64,000 nt of DNA, from contig NZ_CP066796.1 in assembly GCF_017161565.1 (NCBI RefSeq), forward strand, positions 1,550,001 through 1,614,000. The letters are read 5' to 3'. Within the stretch, counting starts at the first letter, position 1, and the number at the start of each line of letters is the position of its first letter. The notes under the pieces were generated by a model. That model had not been told where the DNA came from. It worked only from the letters and a program-made list of their open reading frames with translations, and searched no databases. Of the stretch, positions 30,256 through 39,798 are shown piece by piece. The DNA is from Erwinia amylovora. GTDB taxonomy: Bacteria; Pseudomonadota; Gammaproteobacteria; Enterobacterales; Enterobacteriaceae. A program made the position numbers and the translations under genes.

Positions 30256-31240
30256 AAGTTTCCTCGCCACCGCCAATCACCATCTCGCCAGATTCTGCCA
30301 GGCGACGAACGATTAACAGAATCGCTTTCTGTTCGTTTTCCACCGCAGACATGCGCATCGGGCCGCGGTTGGCCAGATCGTCGCGCAGGATATCGGCAGC
30401 GCGCTGCGACATATTGCTGAGGAACTTCTCGCGCAGCGGCTGTTCGGAACCCTTCAGAGCCACCAGCAGCGATTCGGACTCCACTTCCTGCAACAGGCGC
30501 TGGATACTGCGATCGTCCACTTCGACGAGGTTTTCGAACAGGAACATCTCGTCGATGATTTTTTGTGCCAGCTCTCCATCGAATTCGCGTACGGCCTCGA
30601 TAACCGCTTCTTCCTGCTGGGATTTCATCAGGTTGATGATCTCTGCTGCGGTGCGAACACCGCCCATCTTCGCCCGTTTCAGGTTTTGACCATCCAGCAG
30701 GCCGTTGAGCACTTCCGTCAGTTCAGCCAGAGCGGCTGGCTGTACGCCACCAAAAGTGGCAATACGCAGCATGACATCGTGACGCAGGCGCTCGTCGAAC
30801 TGCGCCAGAATATCGGCGGCCTGGCCACGCTTCAGGTGCACCAGAATGGTGGCGATGATCTGCGGATGTTCGTCGCGGATCAGATCGGCCGCCGACTGTG
30901 GCTCCATAAAGTTGAGCGTATCCATGCCGGTGGTGGTTTCGCGCGTTTCAAGAATATCTTCCAGCAACGTCGATGCACGCTCTTCGCCGAGCGCCTTAAC
31001 CAATACTGAACGCAGGTAATCACTGGAGTTCAGGCTAAGCGCGGCAAACTGTTCGGCGTCGGTCTCGAACTCGCGCAGCACCTCCGTCAGCTGTTTATGG
31101 GACACCTGACGCATATTCGAGATTGCGGAGCTGAGGTGCTGAACCTCGCGGGCATCGAGGTGTTTGAACACTTCAGCCGCGCGGTCTTCACCAATCGTCA
31201 TCATCATGATGGCGCTTTTTTCTGTACCGGTGAGACTCAT
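30248..31240 (-). CDS. fliG: Flagellar motor switch protein FliG
   Basis: FliG joins the C-ring to the MS-ring and contacts the MotA stator. The 330-residue product is one residue shorter than E. coli FliG. It has the N-terminal FliF-binding domain, the EHPQ motif in [13 protein letters not shown] near residue 125, and the charged C-terminal helix [14 protein letters not shown]. The start [11 protein letters not shown] overlaps the fliF stop (ATGA). Confidence 0.97.
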   Translation of the reverse strand: MSLTGTEKSAIMMMTIGEDRAAEVFKHLDAREVQHLSSAISNMRQVSHKQLTEVLREFETDAEQFAALSLNSSDYLRSVLVKALGEERASTLLEDILETRETTTGMDTLNFMEPQSAADLIRDEHPQIIATILVHLKRGQAADILAQFDERLRHDVMLRIATFGGVQPAALAELTEVLNGLLDGQNLKRAKMGGVRTAAEIINLMKSQQEEAVIEAVREFDGELAQKIIDEMFLFENLVEVDDRSIQRLLQEVESESLLVALKGSEQPLREKFLSNMSQRAADILRDDLANRGPMRMSAVENEQKAILLIVRRLAESGEMVIGGGEETYV

Positions 31241-32958
31241 AGTTCGTCCTTCATCCACTGGCGAATAACCAGAGCCACCACGCGCGGGTCATTTTCTGAC
31301 ATTTCGCGAATTCGCTGGCTCAACACTTCAGCACTCATGCGGTGCTGTGACTTACGTTCCTGATTGAGTTCATCCTTAGACAGTGAGACTGCGACCCCTT
31401 CGTCCTGGGTACTGCTACGCAACGCGTTGCCAGCCGCCTCTTCCGCCGCTTTCTGCTGTTCTGCCTTGCGCCGTAGCTGAGGGCTAACCAGTTTGCGGTA
31501 AAGGATAAAGGCGACAATCAGCACCAGTAACCAGCGACCGGCATTAAACAGTTGATCGATAAACGCCGGCTGTTTCCAGAATGGCAGTTCAGCTGCGAGA
31601 TCGCTGTTGTCCGTAAACTGGGAATTGACAACATTCAGGCTGTCGCCGCGTTGCTCTGAGAATCCCATCGCTTCACGAGTCAGGTTTTCAATCTGTTTAA
31701 TCTGTGAATCTTTTAACGCGATGGGCTTACCGGCGGCATCCGTGCGAAAGTTCACGACTACCGCTACGGACAGACGCTGAACTTCGCCAACGTTCATTTT
31801 TGTGTGAAGGATGGTGCGGTTGACTTCGTAATTGGTGGTGTTATCACTGCGGGTACTGGACGGTACCGTTTTTTGCGCCCCGCTGGCTGCGTTGTTTGCC
31901 GGCTGGCCATTGTTGGCATTGGCTGCATTAGCTGCATTGGCGTTGTTCGCATTAGGGTTAGCAGTGGTGACCGGAGCAGCATTAGCCGGTGCAGGCTGAT
32001 TAGACAAGGCACCCGGTACGCCGCCCGCAGACGGGCCACCAAGCTGTTCACTGTTGCTGGTCTGGCGCGAGCGAATAGCCTGCCGATCGGGATTGGTATT
32101 CGGTGAGTACTGTTCGTCGGTCTTCTCACGCTTGTTGAAGTCAATCTGTGCCGTGACCTGTGCGTGCACATTACCGTTACCCAAAATCGGGCCAAGTATG
32201 GCTTCGATTCGCTGCTGATAGCGTGTTTCAACGTCGTTAGCGTACTTCAGTTGAGTATCATTAAGGTCGCGGCCGCCTGGATCGTTCTGTGTTAACAGGC
32301 GTCCTGACTGGTCAACTACGGTCACGTTGCCCGGAGGCATCCCGGCAACGCTGCTGGAAACCATGTGCACAACGGCATTGATTTGACCTTCATCCAGCGC
32401 ACGTCCTGGCTGCAGGGCGAGGGTAACAGAGGCGGAGGGTGATTTTTGCTCACGAACAAAAAGCGTTGGTTTTGGCATGGCAAGATGCACGCGGGCGTCC
32501 TTGACCGGACCGAGTGTGCTGATAGTACGTGCCAGCTCGCCTTCCAGCGCACGCTGGTAGTTCACCTGCTCGCTGAACTGGCTGATGCCAAACTTTTCTT
32601 TGTCCAACAGTTCAAAGCCGACAGCACCACCTTTAGGCAGCCCCTGTGAGGCCAGCCGCAAACGCAGTTCATGTACCTGTGCCGCCGGAACCAAAAGCGC
32701 GCCGCCCCGATCGTCAAACTTGTAAGGCACGTTCATTTGCGTCAGTTGGGTGACGATAGTGCCACCATCCTCATTGCTGAGGTTACTAAAAAGTACGCGA
32801 TAATCTGGCTGTTTCGCCCACAGAACCATGGCGATGACAACCGCGACAACGGCGGCCGCAGCGACAATTAGAGGAACCCGGGGATTAGCGCGTAGGCGGG
32901 CGAACAGGTCATTTAGCCCTTTCTTCGCGGGATTATCCTGCGTGACAGTTGCATTCAT
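31237..32958 (-). CDS. fliF: Flagellar MS-ring protein FliF
   Basis: FliF builds the MS-ring in the inner membrane, the base of the flagellum. The 573-residue protein has a transmembrane helix near residue 30 ([21 protein letters not shown]), ring-building domains, a low-complexity Asn/Ala-rich loop near residues 305-345, a second transmembrane helix near residue 455, and a C-terminal tail that binds FliG. I start at MNATVTQDN (32958) with AGGA upstream. It heads the fliFGHIJK operon, read away from fliE. Confidence 0.97.
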   Translation of the reverse strand: MNATVTQDNPAKKGLNDLFARLRANPRVPLIVAAAAVVAVVIAMVLWAKQPDYRVLFSNLSNEDGGTIVTQLTQMNVPYKFDDRGGALLVPAAQVHELRLRLASQGLPKGGAVGFELLDKEKFGISQFSEQVNYQRALEGELARTISTLGPVKDARVHLAMPKPTLFVREQKSPSASVTLALQPGRALDEGQINAVVHMVSSSVAGMPPGNVTVVDQSGRLLTQNDPGGRDLNDTQLKYANDVETRYQQRIEAILGPILGNGNVHAQVTAQIDFNKREKTDEQYSPNTNPDRQAIRSRQTSNSEQLGGPSAGGVPGALSNQPAPANAAPVTTANPNANNANAANAANANNGQPANNAASGAQKTVPSSTRSDNTTNYEVNRTILHTKMNVGEVQRLSVAVVVNFRTDAAGKPIALKDSQIKQIENLTREAMGFSEQRGDSLNVVNSQFTDNSDLAAELPFWKQPAFIDQLFNAGRWLLVLIVAFILYRKLVSPQLRRKAEQQKAAEEAAGNALRSSTQDEGVAVSLSKDELNQERKSQHRMSAEVLSQRIREMSENDPRVVALVIRQWMKDEL

Positions 32959-33198
32959 GACTCGTTCCTGTCTGACAGTTGACCGGACTGCTGCGTGTAG
33001 TGTCGTAACAAAACTGACTCCCTGATGCGCTGACTTAAACAATTTCCACCTGAATGGACTGCCATTATTTTCTTAAACCTGAAATTCGATGGCTGGATAA
33101 GCTGTGACTTTTGCCTCTATTTAGCGGCTTTGTCTTATTGACACTGTGCTAAGTTTGTCGCCACTAACCTTAAAATCGGCATTCATGCAGGAGTAATC

Positions 33199-33510
33199 AT
33201 GGCTATTCAGGGTATTGAGAGTGTGATGCAGGCCATGCAGACAGCGGCTCTGCAGGCCAGCGGCAGCAAAACAGATAACGCATCATCGGCTGATTTTGGC
33301 GCAGAGCTGAAAGCGGCATTGAACAAGATAAGTGAAACGCAGAGCGCCGCCCGCGATCGGGCGCAGCAGTTCGAACTCGGTAAAGAGGGGATTTCACTTA
33401 ATGATGTGATGGTGGACCTGCAAAAATCCAGCGTTTCTATGCAGATGGGCATTCAGGTGCGTAACAAACTGGTCAGTGCTTATAGCGACATCATGAACAT
33501 GCAGGTCTGA
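33199..33510 (+). CDS. fliE: Flagellar hook-basal body protein FliE
   Basis: FliE joins the MS-ring to the rod. The 103-residue product starts MAIQGIESVMQAMQTAALQA and ends with a helical tail (QMGIQVRNKLVSAYSDIMNMQV), as in E. coli. AGGAG lies six bases upstream of the ATG. It is divergent from fliF, and the 240-base gap must hold both class II promoters. Confidence 0.97.
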   Translation: MAIQGIESVMQAMQTAALQASGSKTDNASSADFGAELKAALNKISETQSAARDRAQQFELGKEGISLNDVMVDLQKSSVSMQMGIQVRNKLVSAYSDIMNMQV

Positions 33511-34123
33511 CTTAAAACGGATAAACATCTTTTTACTGTTATGCCTCTTTGTGTCATCGCAGAGGCATTAACCTTCATGTTTATCCCACAGGCATAGAAT
33601 GCGGCCTGAGCGTCAGAACGGTTACCGGCTGTGCCCGGGCCAGTTCACCGGGAGAGCGGCACCAACCAATCCTTCACTGACAGCCAGCCGTTTTACCTTG
33701 CATGACGCAGCTGACCCGGCGCTTGCCGTTAAGATCACCTCTCTTTCTGATATTCTCTGTCGCTTTGCCCCCTCCGATTTAAGCCTCTTTAACGTGGTCG
33801 TTCGCATCTGTACATTCTTACTACAAAACGCGATGTCTGGACGCAAACGGGAAGTTTGAGTCACAGCTGGTTATAGACTCACTGAAGTTTTACTGATGTC
33901 TGCATTGATCAAATTACGACATCCGCTCCGTGCTGGTTGTCTTTCCGTTATGTCAGAAAGAGATAGCACAGCGGCTGTCGCCCGGCACGATTAACGGAGG
34001 CACTTCCTGTAACCAATATTAATAATTTAAATAGGATTTTTCTTGATTTCGGGTTGCATGTTTACCAGTAACACTCTAACTTTTCAGTATGTTATTAACC
34101 GTGCAAAAAAGGAGGAATTGCCT
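33511..34123 (+). other. Gene-free region after fliE
   Basis: Short open frames exist here on both strands, but none has a family match. An inverted repeat (ATGCCTCT at 33541-33548, AGAGGCAT at 33561-33568) about 30 bases after fliE could end its transcript, though no T tract follows. Confidence 0.5.
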
Positions 34124-34261
34124 GTGCTAAAGACAAAAGTGATTAATTATATTGAATTATTTGTCATTTTACTGGTGCTATCTGCTGGCGTTTATTTGGT
34201 CAGCTGCGGTGTGATGTCAGCGGTAGGTTGGGATGCCTGTTGGCCACATCCGCTGCGGTAG
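34124..34261 (+). CDS. Small single-pass membrane protein, unrecognised
   Basis: The frame starts at GTG and encodes 45 residues. A full-strength ribosome binding site, AAGGAGG, lies eight bases before the GTG, which is far better than expected by chance. The peptide has one hydrophobic helix (about residues 10-33, IELFVILLVLSAGVYLVSCG) after a short basic start and a C-terminal tail with GWDACWPHPLR. A longer frame from an ATG at 34043 reads through the ribosome binding site and is less likely. I do not recognise the family. Confidence 0.6.
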   Translation: MLKTKVINYIELFVILLVLSAGVYLVSCGVMSAVGWDACWPHPLR

Positions 34262-34406
34262 ATGCAATGTCAACACCAGGGAAACTCAAAAAAATTTAAA
34301 ATTCATTTATTCATATCACAGCATGTAGTGTTATATCCAAAAAAGGGATAAGCACGATTTCACCCCATAGCGACTTTTCTTCAGGCAGACGCAATGTCAA
34401 CGCCAG
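34260..34406 (+). repeat. Imperfect 20-bp direct repeat
   Basis: AGATGCAATGTCAACACCAG at 34260-34279 returns as AGACGCAATGTCAACGCCAG at 34387-34406, with 18 of 20 bases equal and 127 bases between the copies. The first copy begins at the stop codon of the small membrane protein. Confidence 0.65.
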
Positions 34407-34740
34407 CAGGCACCTCCTGAACGACACGACACTGTTTCCGGATAGCCTTGCAACACAGGATCATGGTGTCCTGACAACATTTAAGACCCGCTGTGCGATC
34501 CCCCCTTTACCTGTGTTTCAGCTGGAGCTTACTATCGCCCTGAAGGCTAATGGCGTCCGAACGTGCGTCGGCTAACGGTAGCCATGCATCACTTTCCCTT
34601 GGTCGTGCCCTTTACTGATTTACAAATCCTGCAAAATTTGTCCTGTATGTTTTTGTATTATTGCCGATAACACTAGGTAGGATGCCGGAAGGCGTTTTGA
34701 CCCGTTATTTAACAATAATCAATATTGCCTTGAGGTAGAC
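34407..34740 (+). other. Spacer upstream of cheV-like gene
   Basis: I see no gene here. The right part holds a flagellar-type promoter, listed separately. Confidence 0.5.
34644..34670 (+). promoter_or_regulatory. Possible sigma-28 (FliA) promoter of the cheV-like gene
   Basis: GCCGATAA at 34663-34670 is a perfect match to the FliA -10 element and lies 70 bases before the start codon. The -35 position (34644-34651, TGTATGTT) fits TAAAGTTT poorly, so only the -10 half is convincing. Confidence 0.5.
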
Positions 34741-35703
34741 ATGGATAACTTTCAGAAAGAGATTGATGAGAGAGCGAATCTCGCATTATCAAATAAATTT
34801 GAACTCTTGTTATTCCGTCTGGGGTCTGCCTGTCAGGGCGAACAACCTGAATTATTCGGTATTAACGTGTTTAAACTGCGCGAAATCGTGCCGATGACCA
34901 CTATCACCCGCGCTGCGGGGATGAAATCGCCCTTACTTGGCATGGCTAATATTCGTGGCCAGCTGATCCCGGTCATCGATCTGCCCGCCGTAGCCGGCTG
35001 TACTCCCTCTACGGGGCTAAATTTGTTGCTGGTGACTGAATACGCGCGCAGCACCCAGGCATTTGCCGTTGAGTCGGTAGATGACATCGTCAGACTGGAC
35101 TGGAATCAGGTGCATGCCGCTGACTCCGGAGTCAATACGAAAAACATTACCAGCATCGCCAGCCTTAATGATCAAAATAATATGGCGTTAGTACTGGATG
35201 TTGAGCAGATCCTGCATGATATCATTCCTTCGGTACGTGAAGTCAAAGAGGGTGATATCGAAATCAAGGAGTTCTCATTCCCGCCTGGTGCGGTAGCGAT
35301 TGTGGCAGAAGACTCCAGACTGGCGCGTCAAATGATTGAACAGGGCCTGAAAGTAATGGGGATCCCGGCCATAATGCATAATACCGGTCTGGAAGCGTGG
35401 AACAAAATTAAACAAATGCGCCAGGAAGCCCACGCAGAGGGAATACCCATCCAGCAGAAAATTGGACTGGTATTAACCGATCTTGAAATGCCGGAAATGG
35501 ACGGATTTACCCTGACGCGAAACATCAAAAGCGATCCGTATCTGAGAGAGGTCCCGGTAGTCATTCACTCCTCACTCTCTGGCAGTGCCAACGAAGATCA
35601 TGTTCGTAAGGTTGGTGCAAATGGCTATGTGGCTAAATTCGAGATCAAGCAACTTTCTGCGGTAATTTGCCAAGTGCTGGAAGAGGCAGGGGTTAAGCCA
35701 TGA
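34741..35703 (+). CDS. CheV-like chemotaxis coupling protein (CheW + receiver)
   Basis: The 320-residue protein joins an N-terminal CheW-like domain (about residues 15-165, with INVFKLREIV and IRGQLIPVIDLP) to a C-terminal receiver domain (about 183-318). The receiver has the acidic pair EDS near residue 190, the phospho-acceptor Asp247 in VLTDLEMPEMDG, and Lys289. This is the CheV layout, where phosphorylation tunes coupling between chemoreceptors and CheA. Salmonella has such a gene but E. coli does not. AGGTAG precedes the ATG. The neighbouring flagellar cluster and a FliA-like -10 box support a role in chemotaxis. Confidence 0.92.
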   Translation: MDNFQKEIDERANLALSNKFELLLFRLGSACQGEQPELFGINVFKLREIVPMTTITRAAGMKSPLLGMANIRGQLIPVIDLPAVAGCTPSTGLNLLLVTEYARSTQAFAVESVDDIVRLDWNQVHAADSGVNTKNITSIASLNDQNNMALVLDVEQILHDIIPSVREVKEGDIEIKEFSFPPGAVAIVAEDSRLARQMIEQGLKVMGIPAIMHNTGLEAWNKIKQMRQEAHAEGIPIQQKIGLVLTDLEMPEMDGFTLTRNIKSDPYLREVPVVIHSSLSGSANEDHVRKVGANGYVAKFEIKQLSAVICQVLEEAGVKP

Positions 35704-35966
35704 AAGGGTCGCTGCAAGCCAACCCAGCAGCCTCGCTAAGCTGATTTATTCAGAATCAGGCTTTTGCACCCTGCAGATTATCTTTGGCCTGATAAGTATT
35801 AGAACAATTAACTTATAAATATGCGGAAAAATCCTAGAATGGACCTTGTCAACTTACACAGGGAGACTGGAACGCATTCAGTGAGAGAAGCGTCCAGATA
35901 GGAAAACGGCGAATGTGCCGTCGCGGGTAGCACTCTCTTTATGACTGAAGTTCGGTTACAGAGTTT
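35704..35966 (+). other. Spacer between cheV and small ORF
   Basis: No gene or clear terminator was recognised in this stretch. The bases around 35806-35832 are AT-rich. Confidence 0.45.
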
Positions 35967-36143
35967 ATGGATAAAAAAGTCAAACCTGCTGACAATCCGA
36001 ATGACGGCCATTCATCCGCGCCCACTGTTGCCGGACAGGATAAAACATCTCCCGCACCCGATCTGGAGGGCTGGCGGCTAACTTCCTCACAGCGCAAGTT
36101 TATCGAATCCCTGAAAAGTGATGACGGTGACAATATTTTTTAA
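35967..36143 (+). CDS. Small hydrophilic ORF, unrecognised
   Basis: A 58-codon frame starts at ATG with MDKKVKPADNPND and ends ESLKSDDGDNIF. It is too short for most gene callers. The composition is plausible for a real protein: charged, Pro/Ser/Asp-rich at the N-terminus, with a likely helix LTSSQRKFIESLK at the C-terminus. No strong ribosome binding site is present. I do not recognise it. It stands alone after the cheV-like gene. Confidence 0.4.
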   Translation: MDKKVKPADNPNDGHSSAPTVAGQDKTSPAPDLEGWRLTSSQRKFIESLKSDDGDNIF

Positions 36144-37113
36144 CCCGACAGTCCGCCGGATGCGGCTGTTGTTTCTTACTCTGCCTTACTGCCACCCTTA
36201 AAAAACATTCAATAAGGTACAACAAATCGATAATGTCAGATTTCTGACTGCCGGCATCGTCTGCGATTTTTCGTCCGAAAGTGTAACACCAGTCCGCCAG
36301 TATTCGCTCTTTACTCGCCGCGTCGATGCCAGCCTAAGCGCAATTTAACGGCGCATGGAACTATGACGACTCTTTACATATCGCCGGTCAGATTTAACTG
36401 AAACTTTTTCCGCCTGCTAACTCCTGAAGTAACAGAATGATGAAATTTTTTCGTTTATAGGTAATTTAAATCATCATCTTTTCACAACTTAGGCCGCTAT
36501 TAATTAATATAACCGATCGCTGTGTCAGGGTTTGCTAAAAACCGTGCTGACAGAACAATCTCGCAAGATCGATGTTGTGTGAAATATTAGTGGGTGAGTA
36601 ACAGAGCCTGCGCGCTCCCTGTTATCAATGCGCTGTCGCTACAAGCCTATAACAAAATGATAAAAAATGAATTCATCGCTCATGATTTAAATAAATCACT
36701 CGCTGCTATAAAAAAGTTGATACTTTTTGCTATAAACGCGACTTGCTATAGATTTAGCTATTGCACGGTGTTATACAGGAAAAATTAACAAGCGTGCTTA
36801 GGGAAGGAAGTTTCAGGTGCCCGTGATGCGGGCTGGATGTCATTGCGTTCAGAAAAGCGGCGATTGTGGACGGGATAATTTAAGCACAAAGATTGTGCCA
36901 AAGATGATGCAACCTGTCCCTTTCGCGAATTTTCATACCGCACAGATTGCAGCCTGACAACGTTGATGCTTAACCGCGAGTCAACTGCCTGTGATCTATA
37001 GCGCAAGGCCGCCAGTTGGGTCAGCCCTGCTGCAGGCATCTGTATCAATCTGTATAGCTGGTGGGGCATGGCAGCCATGATGAGGCTGCGTCAGTAATCA
37101 AGCCAGGAGCACT
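36144..37113 (+). other. 970-base gene-poor stretch with phage-like remnants
   Basis: No intact gene is supported. The left two thirds is AT-rich. A short Cys-rich frame on the plus strand (36879-37001, with KDCAKDDATCPFREFSYRTDC) is bounded by stops on both sides and has no start, so it may be the relic of a phage gene upstream of Q. Confidence 0.45.
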
Positions 37114-37482
37114 ATGCGAAATATCAAAGCATTACTTCAGCGTTGGGGGGCTTGGGCTTCGTATGGCGAGCGTCGGCTGGGGTATGCCTCAGTTGCGTCC
37201 GGATTCAGAGGATTGATCACTCATCATGGCGGCAACAGGCTGCTATGCAGTGATGATGATGGCATCATCCTGGATGGCTGTATTAGTCGGTTGGCGATGG
37301 CGTCGAAAGAGCAACATGATATTCTGGTCGCCCATTATCTTTATCAGATTTCACTACGTTCAATTGCCCGCAGACGCCGCTGCGCGGACGGCACTATCCG
37401 TAAGAAATTACAGACGGCGGAGGGATTTGTCTGTGGAGTATTAACTGCTCTTGAATGTGAGCTGGAATGCGAAAATCTCTGA
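37114..37482 (+). CDS. Phage antitermination protein Q
   Basis: The 122-residue protein matches the Q antiterminator family of lambdoid prophages (Phage_antitermQ type). Marks are LLQRWGAWASYGE at the N-terminus, DDDGIILDGCISRL in the middle, and HYLYQISLRSIARRRRCADGTIRKKLQTAEGF, which contains the predicted helix-turn-helix. Q loads onto RNA polymerase paused at the late promoter and lets it read through tR' into lysis and head genes. AGGAG lies six bases before the ATG. No lysis or structural operon follows directly, only a tailspike-like gene, so this is a prophage fragment. Confidence 0.87.
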   Translation: MRNIKALLQRWGAWASYGERRLGYASVASGFRGLITHHGGNRLLCSDDDGIILDGCISRLAMASKEQHDILVAHYLYQISLRSIARRRRCADGTIRKKLQTAEGFVCGVLTALECELECENL

Positions 37483-37940
37483 GTATTAACATATCTGATT
37501 TGGACGGTCACCTGGCGATTGAACAATTATATTTTCTTCTCTGTGAATGCGTACGCAATTTCCGTTATAGGCTATTAACATCGATTTATTCTGACAGTCA
37601 GGTGCAGATTCTTATTATTTCGTTGGTAGATTTTGCCACCGGGCGGTAAGAAAAGGTATTGGCTTGCATGTTGAAGTTAGCCGGCAAAATAGCACGCGGA
37701 GAGATCCTGTATTTAAACACATACGGGTTGTCTTAAGTGGTATATACATGTTGGTGATGTTTGTGCTGATATTCACAGTTGCGCTTCTAACATGGCTGGA
37801 ATTGCCTATGTATATGCGTCCCCGGCCCGGCAGTGCATGACATAAAAATATCGCACCATTAATAAAAGCTGAATTAACCTAACCATTTAATTTATCTTGA
37901 ATATGGCACTGCGCGGGTGCGCACTGTCCTGGAGGTTATG
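37483..37940 (+). other. Gap between Q and tailspike-like gene
   Basis: This gap follows a Q gene, so it could hold the late promoter and qut site that Q acts on, but I cannot point to their bases. A 60-codon frame at 37467 overlaps Q and has no family match. A 30-codon frame is listed separately. Confidence 0.45.
37748..37840 (+). CDS. Possible 30-residue hydrophobic peptide
   Basis: A short frame starts at ATG with MLVMFVLIFTVALLTWLELP and ends RPRPGSA. It would be a single transmembrane helix with a basic C-terminal tail. The upstream AAGTGG is a weak ribosome binding site. Being phage-adjacent and membrane-active in shape, it could be a small lysis-type or toxin-type peptide, but chance is a real alternative. 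Confidence 0.3.
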   Translation: MLVMFVLIFTVALLTWLELPMYMRPRPGSA

Positions 37941-39689
37941 ATGATCGAAGTTAACTCTTTCGCTAAATTACGTACCACCGAGCCGACTGAATCTGGTGAA
38001 ATTGCGCTATTAACCCGTTATCACGATGAGGGCCACAGCGCTCAAGGCGGAGGTCATTTTGTCGGGAACCGCTCTCCAGTGTTACCTGAAGATGATGGAG
38101 GCACTTTAGCCGTGGGTGATGGTTTTTACTGGAGACGCGTCAATAACGGTACAGAAAAGCTGAATATCTGCCACTTTGGCGGCAAAGGTGATGGCGTCAC
38201 TGATGACAGCAAGGCCGTCAAACTGATGTTGAGCTGGTCAAAAAGCGCCGACGACATGGGTGAAAAAATGGGGGTGCGATTTCCTGCCGGTAATTTCTTA
38301 ATCCACCCCATCGACCTGTCCGCCCATGAATTGCGCCTGTTTTATCTTTATGGTGACGATAGTTCACAGGGTCTGACACCCTGTACAACGATTATCTCTG
38401 ACATGTCAGCCACGCCCGTGTTCAGGGTGCAGGCGCGGCGTAGCGTTATCGAGGGAATTAGTTGGGACGGCCGGGCGAATGCAGACATCAACGCTAATCA
38501 GAGGGCGATCTCTGCTGAAATGTGCAGCAATCAACAACCCTTTTTTGAGAACACTATCGTCGCGGGCGAAGACGTTCAGGTAACCTGTTTTCGTGTACAA
38601 AACAACGGCGGTACGGTCTTTAAACTACTGGATACGTTCGACACCCGGCTTGACCAGATCTATACCAACAATACCTACGGCCGGGTAATCGAGGTCGGCT
38701 GGTCCAACAGCGCGAACGGTGAATGGGATCACTCAACGGCGATAGAACTGTCAAACGCTAACTTCCAGTACGGTTACGGCGATGCGACCTTGATGATGCC
38801 GCGTGTGACCCAGGGCATACTGCGTAATGTCTGGATTAAACATACCCGCTTCCCTGGTGACCTGAACAATGGTCAATGGTTGATTGAAACACTGAGCCTG
38901 GAAGACTGTGCCAACCCATTGATTCTGGACAATGCTCGCGTGCAAATGCGGCAGCTCAATCTACATTCGGGTGGATCGATTAGCCTGAACAACACCTCCG
39001 AACGCTGGCTGTCCGGTTTTGAAACCGGCTGGCGCCGGGATGAAAGCTTCGGCACGCAGATGACCGGAACTCTGCGTGTGGGATGGCACAGTGGCTACCG
39101 GATTACCAATAATTCTGCCAGCGATAAGTGGTATAAGTTGGGCAAAGTTTTTATGCCGAAAGAGAATCAGCAGTGGGTTGTTGAGATGACTGGCAAACTC
39201 ACCAATGAGGAGATTAGCGGGGTCGCCGGTAATCCGGTCACGGCGATGTCTTCAGGCACCAGCTATCTTGCTATCTATCGCTGTGCTAAGGCGATCTACG
39301 CCGACATCCGCCATTACGGCTTACCGGCGGTGCTCGACATTAAGTTCAACCGCATTGGTACCACCACATCGGAGATTTGGGTGAAACTGAAAGCTAACAG
39401 TGGCGATACCCTGTTTAATCTGACGTCGACCGGGCCAACGCGCTTTGAGTCCGGGGTATGTTCGTTATTTACTTCCGATCTGGGCGAAGTTGCCGACCTC
39501 TCCAGCATAGGCACGGTATCTCCGGCAGCGCGTATGAGCTTGCATAACGGACTGGCGGGAGTAGGGGCGAACGAGAAAGGGATACTGACCATTGCTACCG
39601 CTACGGCAAGCACACCAACCGATCTGACACCCAGCGGCTATATGATGGTCAACCTGAACGGAATCGAACGCAAAATTGCCTATTATTAA
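37941..39689 (+). CDS. Phage tailspike-like protein with pectate-lyase-type beta-helix
   Basis: The 582-residue protein has an N-terminal domain typical of tailspike and polysaccharide-depolymerase proteins (SFAKLRTTEPTESGEIALL, GGGHFVGN, DDGGTLAVGDGFYWRRV, residues 1-70). The marker FGGKGDGVTDDSKAVKLML near residue 90 opens a pectate-lyase-3 right-handed beta-helix. The C-terminal part contains SGYMMVNLNGIERKIAYY. Such proteins bind or cut exopolysaccharide. The enzyme's target is unknown, though an Erwinia capsule such as amylovoran is a fair guess. I start at the second ATG (37941), 5 bases after GGAGG. It sits downstream of Q with no other structural genes. Confidence 0.8.
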   Translation: MIEVNSFAKLRTTEPTESGEIALLTRYHDEGHSAQGGGHFVGNRSPVLPEDDGGTLAVGDGFYWRRVNNGTEKLNICHFGGKGDGVTDDSKAVKLMLSWSKSADDMGEKMGVRFPAGNFLIHPIDLSAHELRLFYLYGDDSSQGLTPCTTIISDMSATPVFRVQARRSVIEGISWDGRANADINANQRAISAEMCSNQQPFFENTIVAGEDVQVTCFRVQNNGGTVFKLLDTFDTRLDQIYTNNTYGRVIEVGWSNSANGEWDHSTAIELSNANFQYGYGDATLMMPRVTQGILRNVWIKHTRFPGDLNNGQWLIETLSLEDCANPLILDNARVQMRQLNLHSGGSISLNNTSERWLSGFETGWRRDESFGTQMTGTLRVGWHSGYRITNNSASDKWYKLGKVFMPKENQQWVVEMTGKLTNEEISGVAGNPVTAMSSGTSYLAIYRCAKAIYADIRHYGLPAVLDIKFNRIGTTTSEIWVKLKANSGDTLFNLTSTGPTRFESGVCSLFTSDLGEVADLSSIGTVSPAARMSLHNGLAGVGANEKGILTIATATASTPTDLTPSGYMMVNLNGIERKIAYY

Positions 39690-39798
39690 AGGGGTTAAAC
39701 CAGGATCGACCGCGTTATCTTCCATTCCCCGGGCTTGAGCAAAATGAGGGACAGTTGTTGCTCTGCAATGCCAACCCGCGGTGAGCGGGTTGGCATCA

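Noticed and set aside
33622..33864. Antisense and sense frames of about 80 codons after fliE
   Set aside because: Neither has a ribosome binding site or known family. The region is treated as non-coding.
36594..36788. 64-codon frame with several hydrophobic residues
   Set aside because: No ribosome binding site and a random-looking composition in AT-rich DNA.
36785..37078. 97-codon minus-strand frame upstream of Q
   Set aside because: It is antisense to a more phage-like relic on the plus strand and has no family features.
37467..37649. 60-codon plus-strand frame overlapping the end of Q
   Set aside because: There is no family match and the start lies inside Q. The frame reads through AT-rich DNA and is likely chance.
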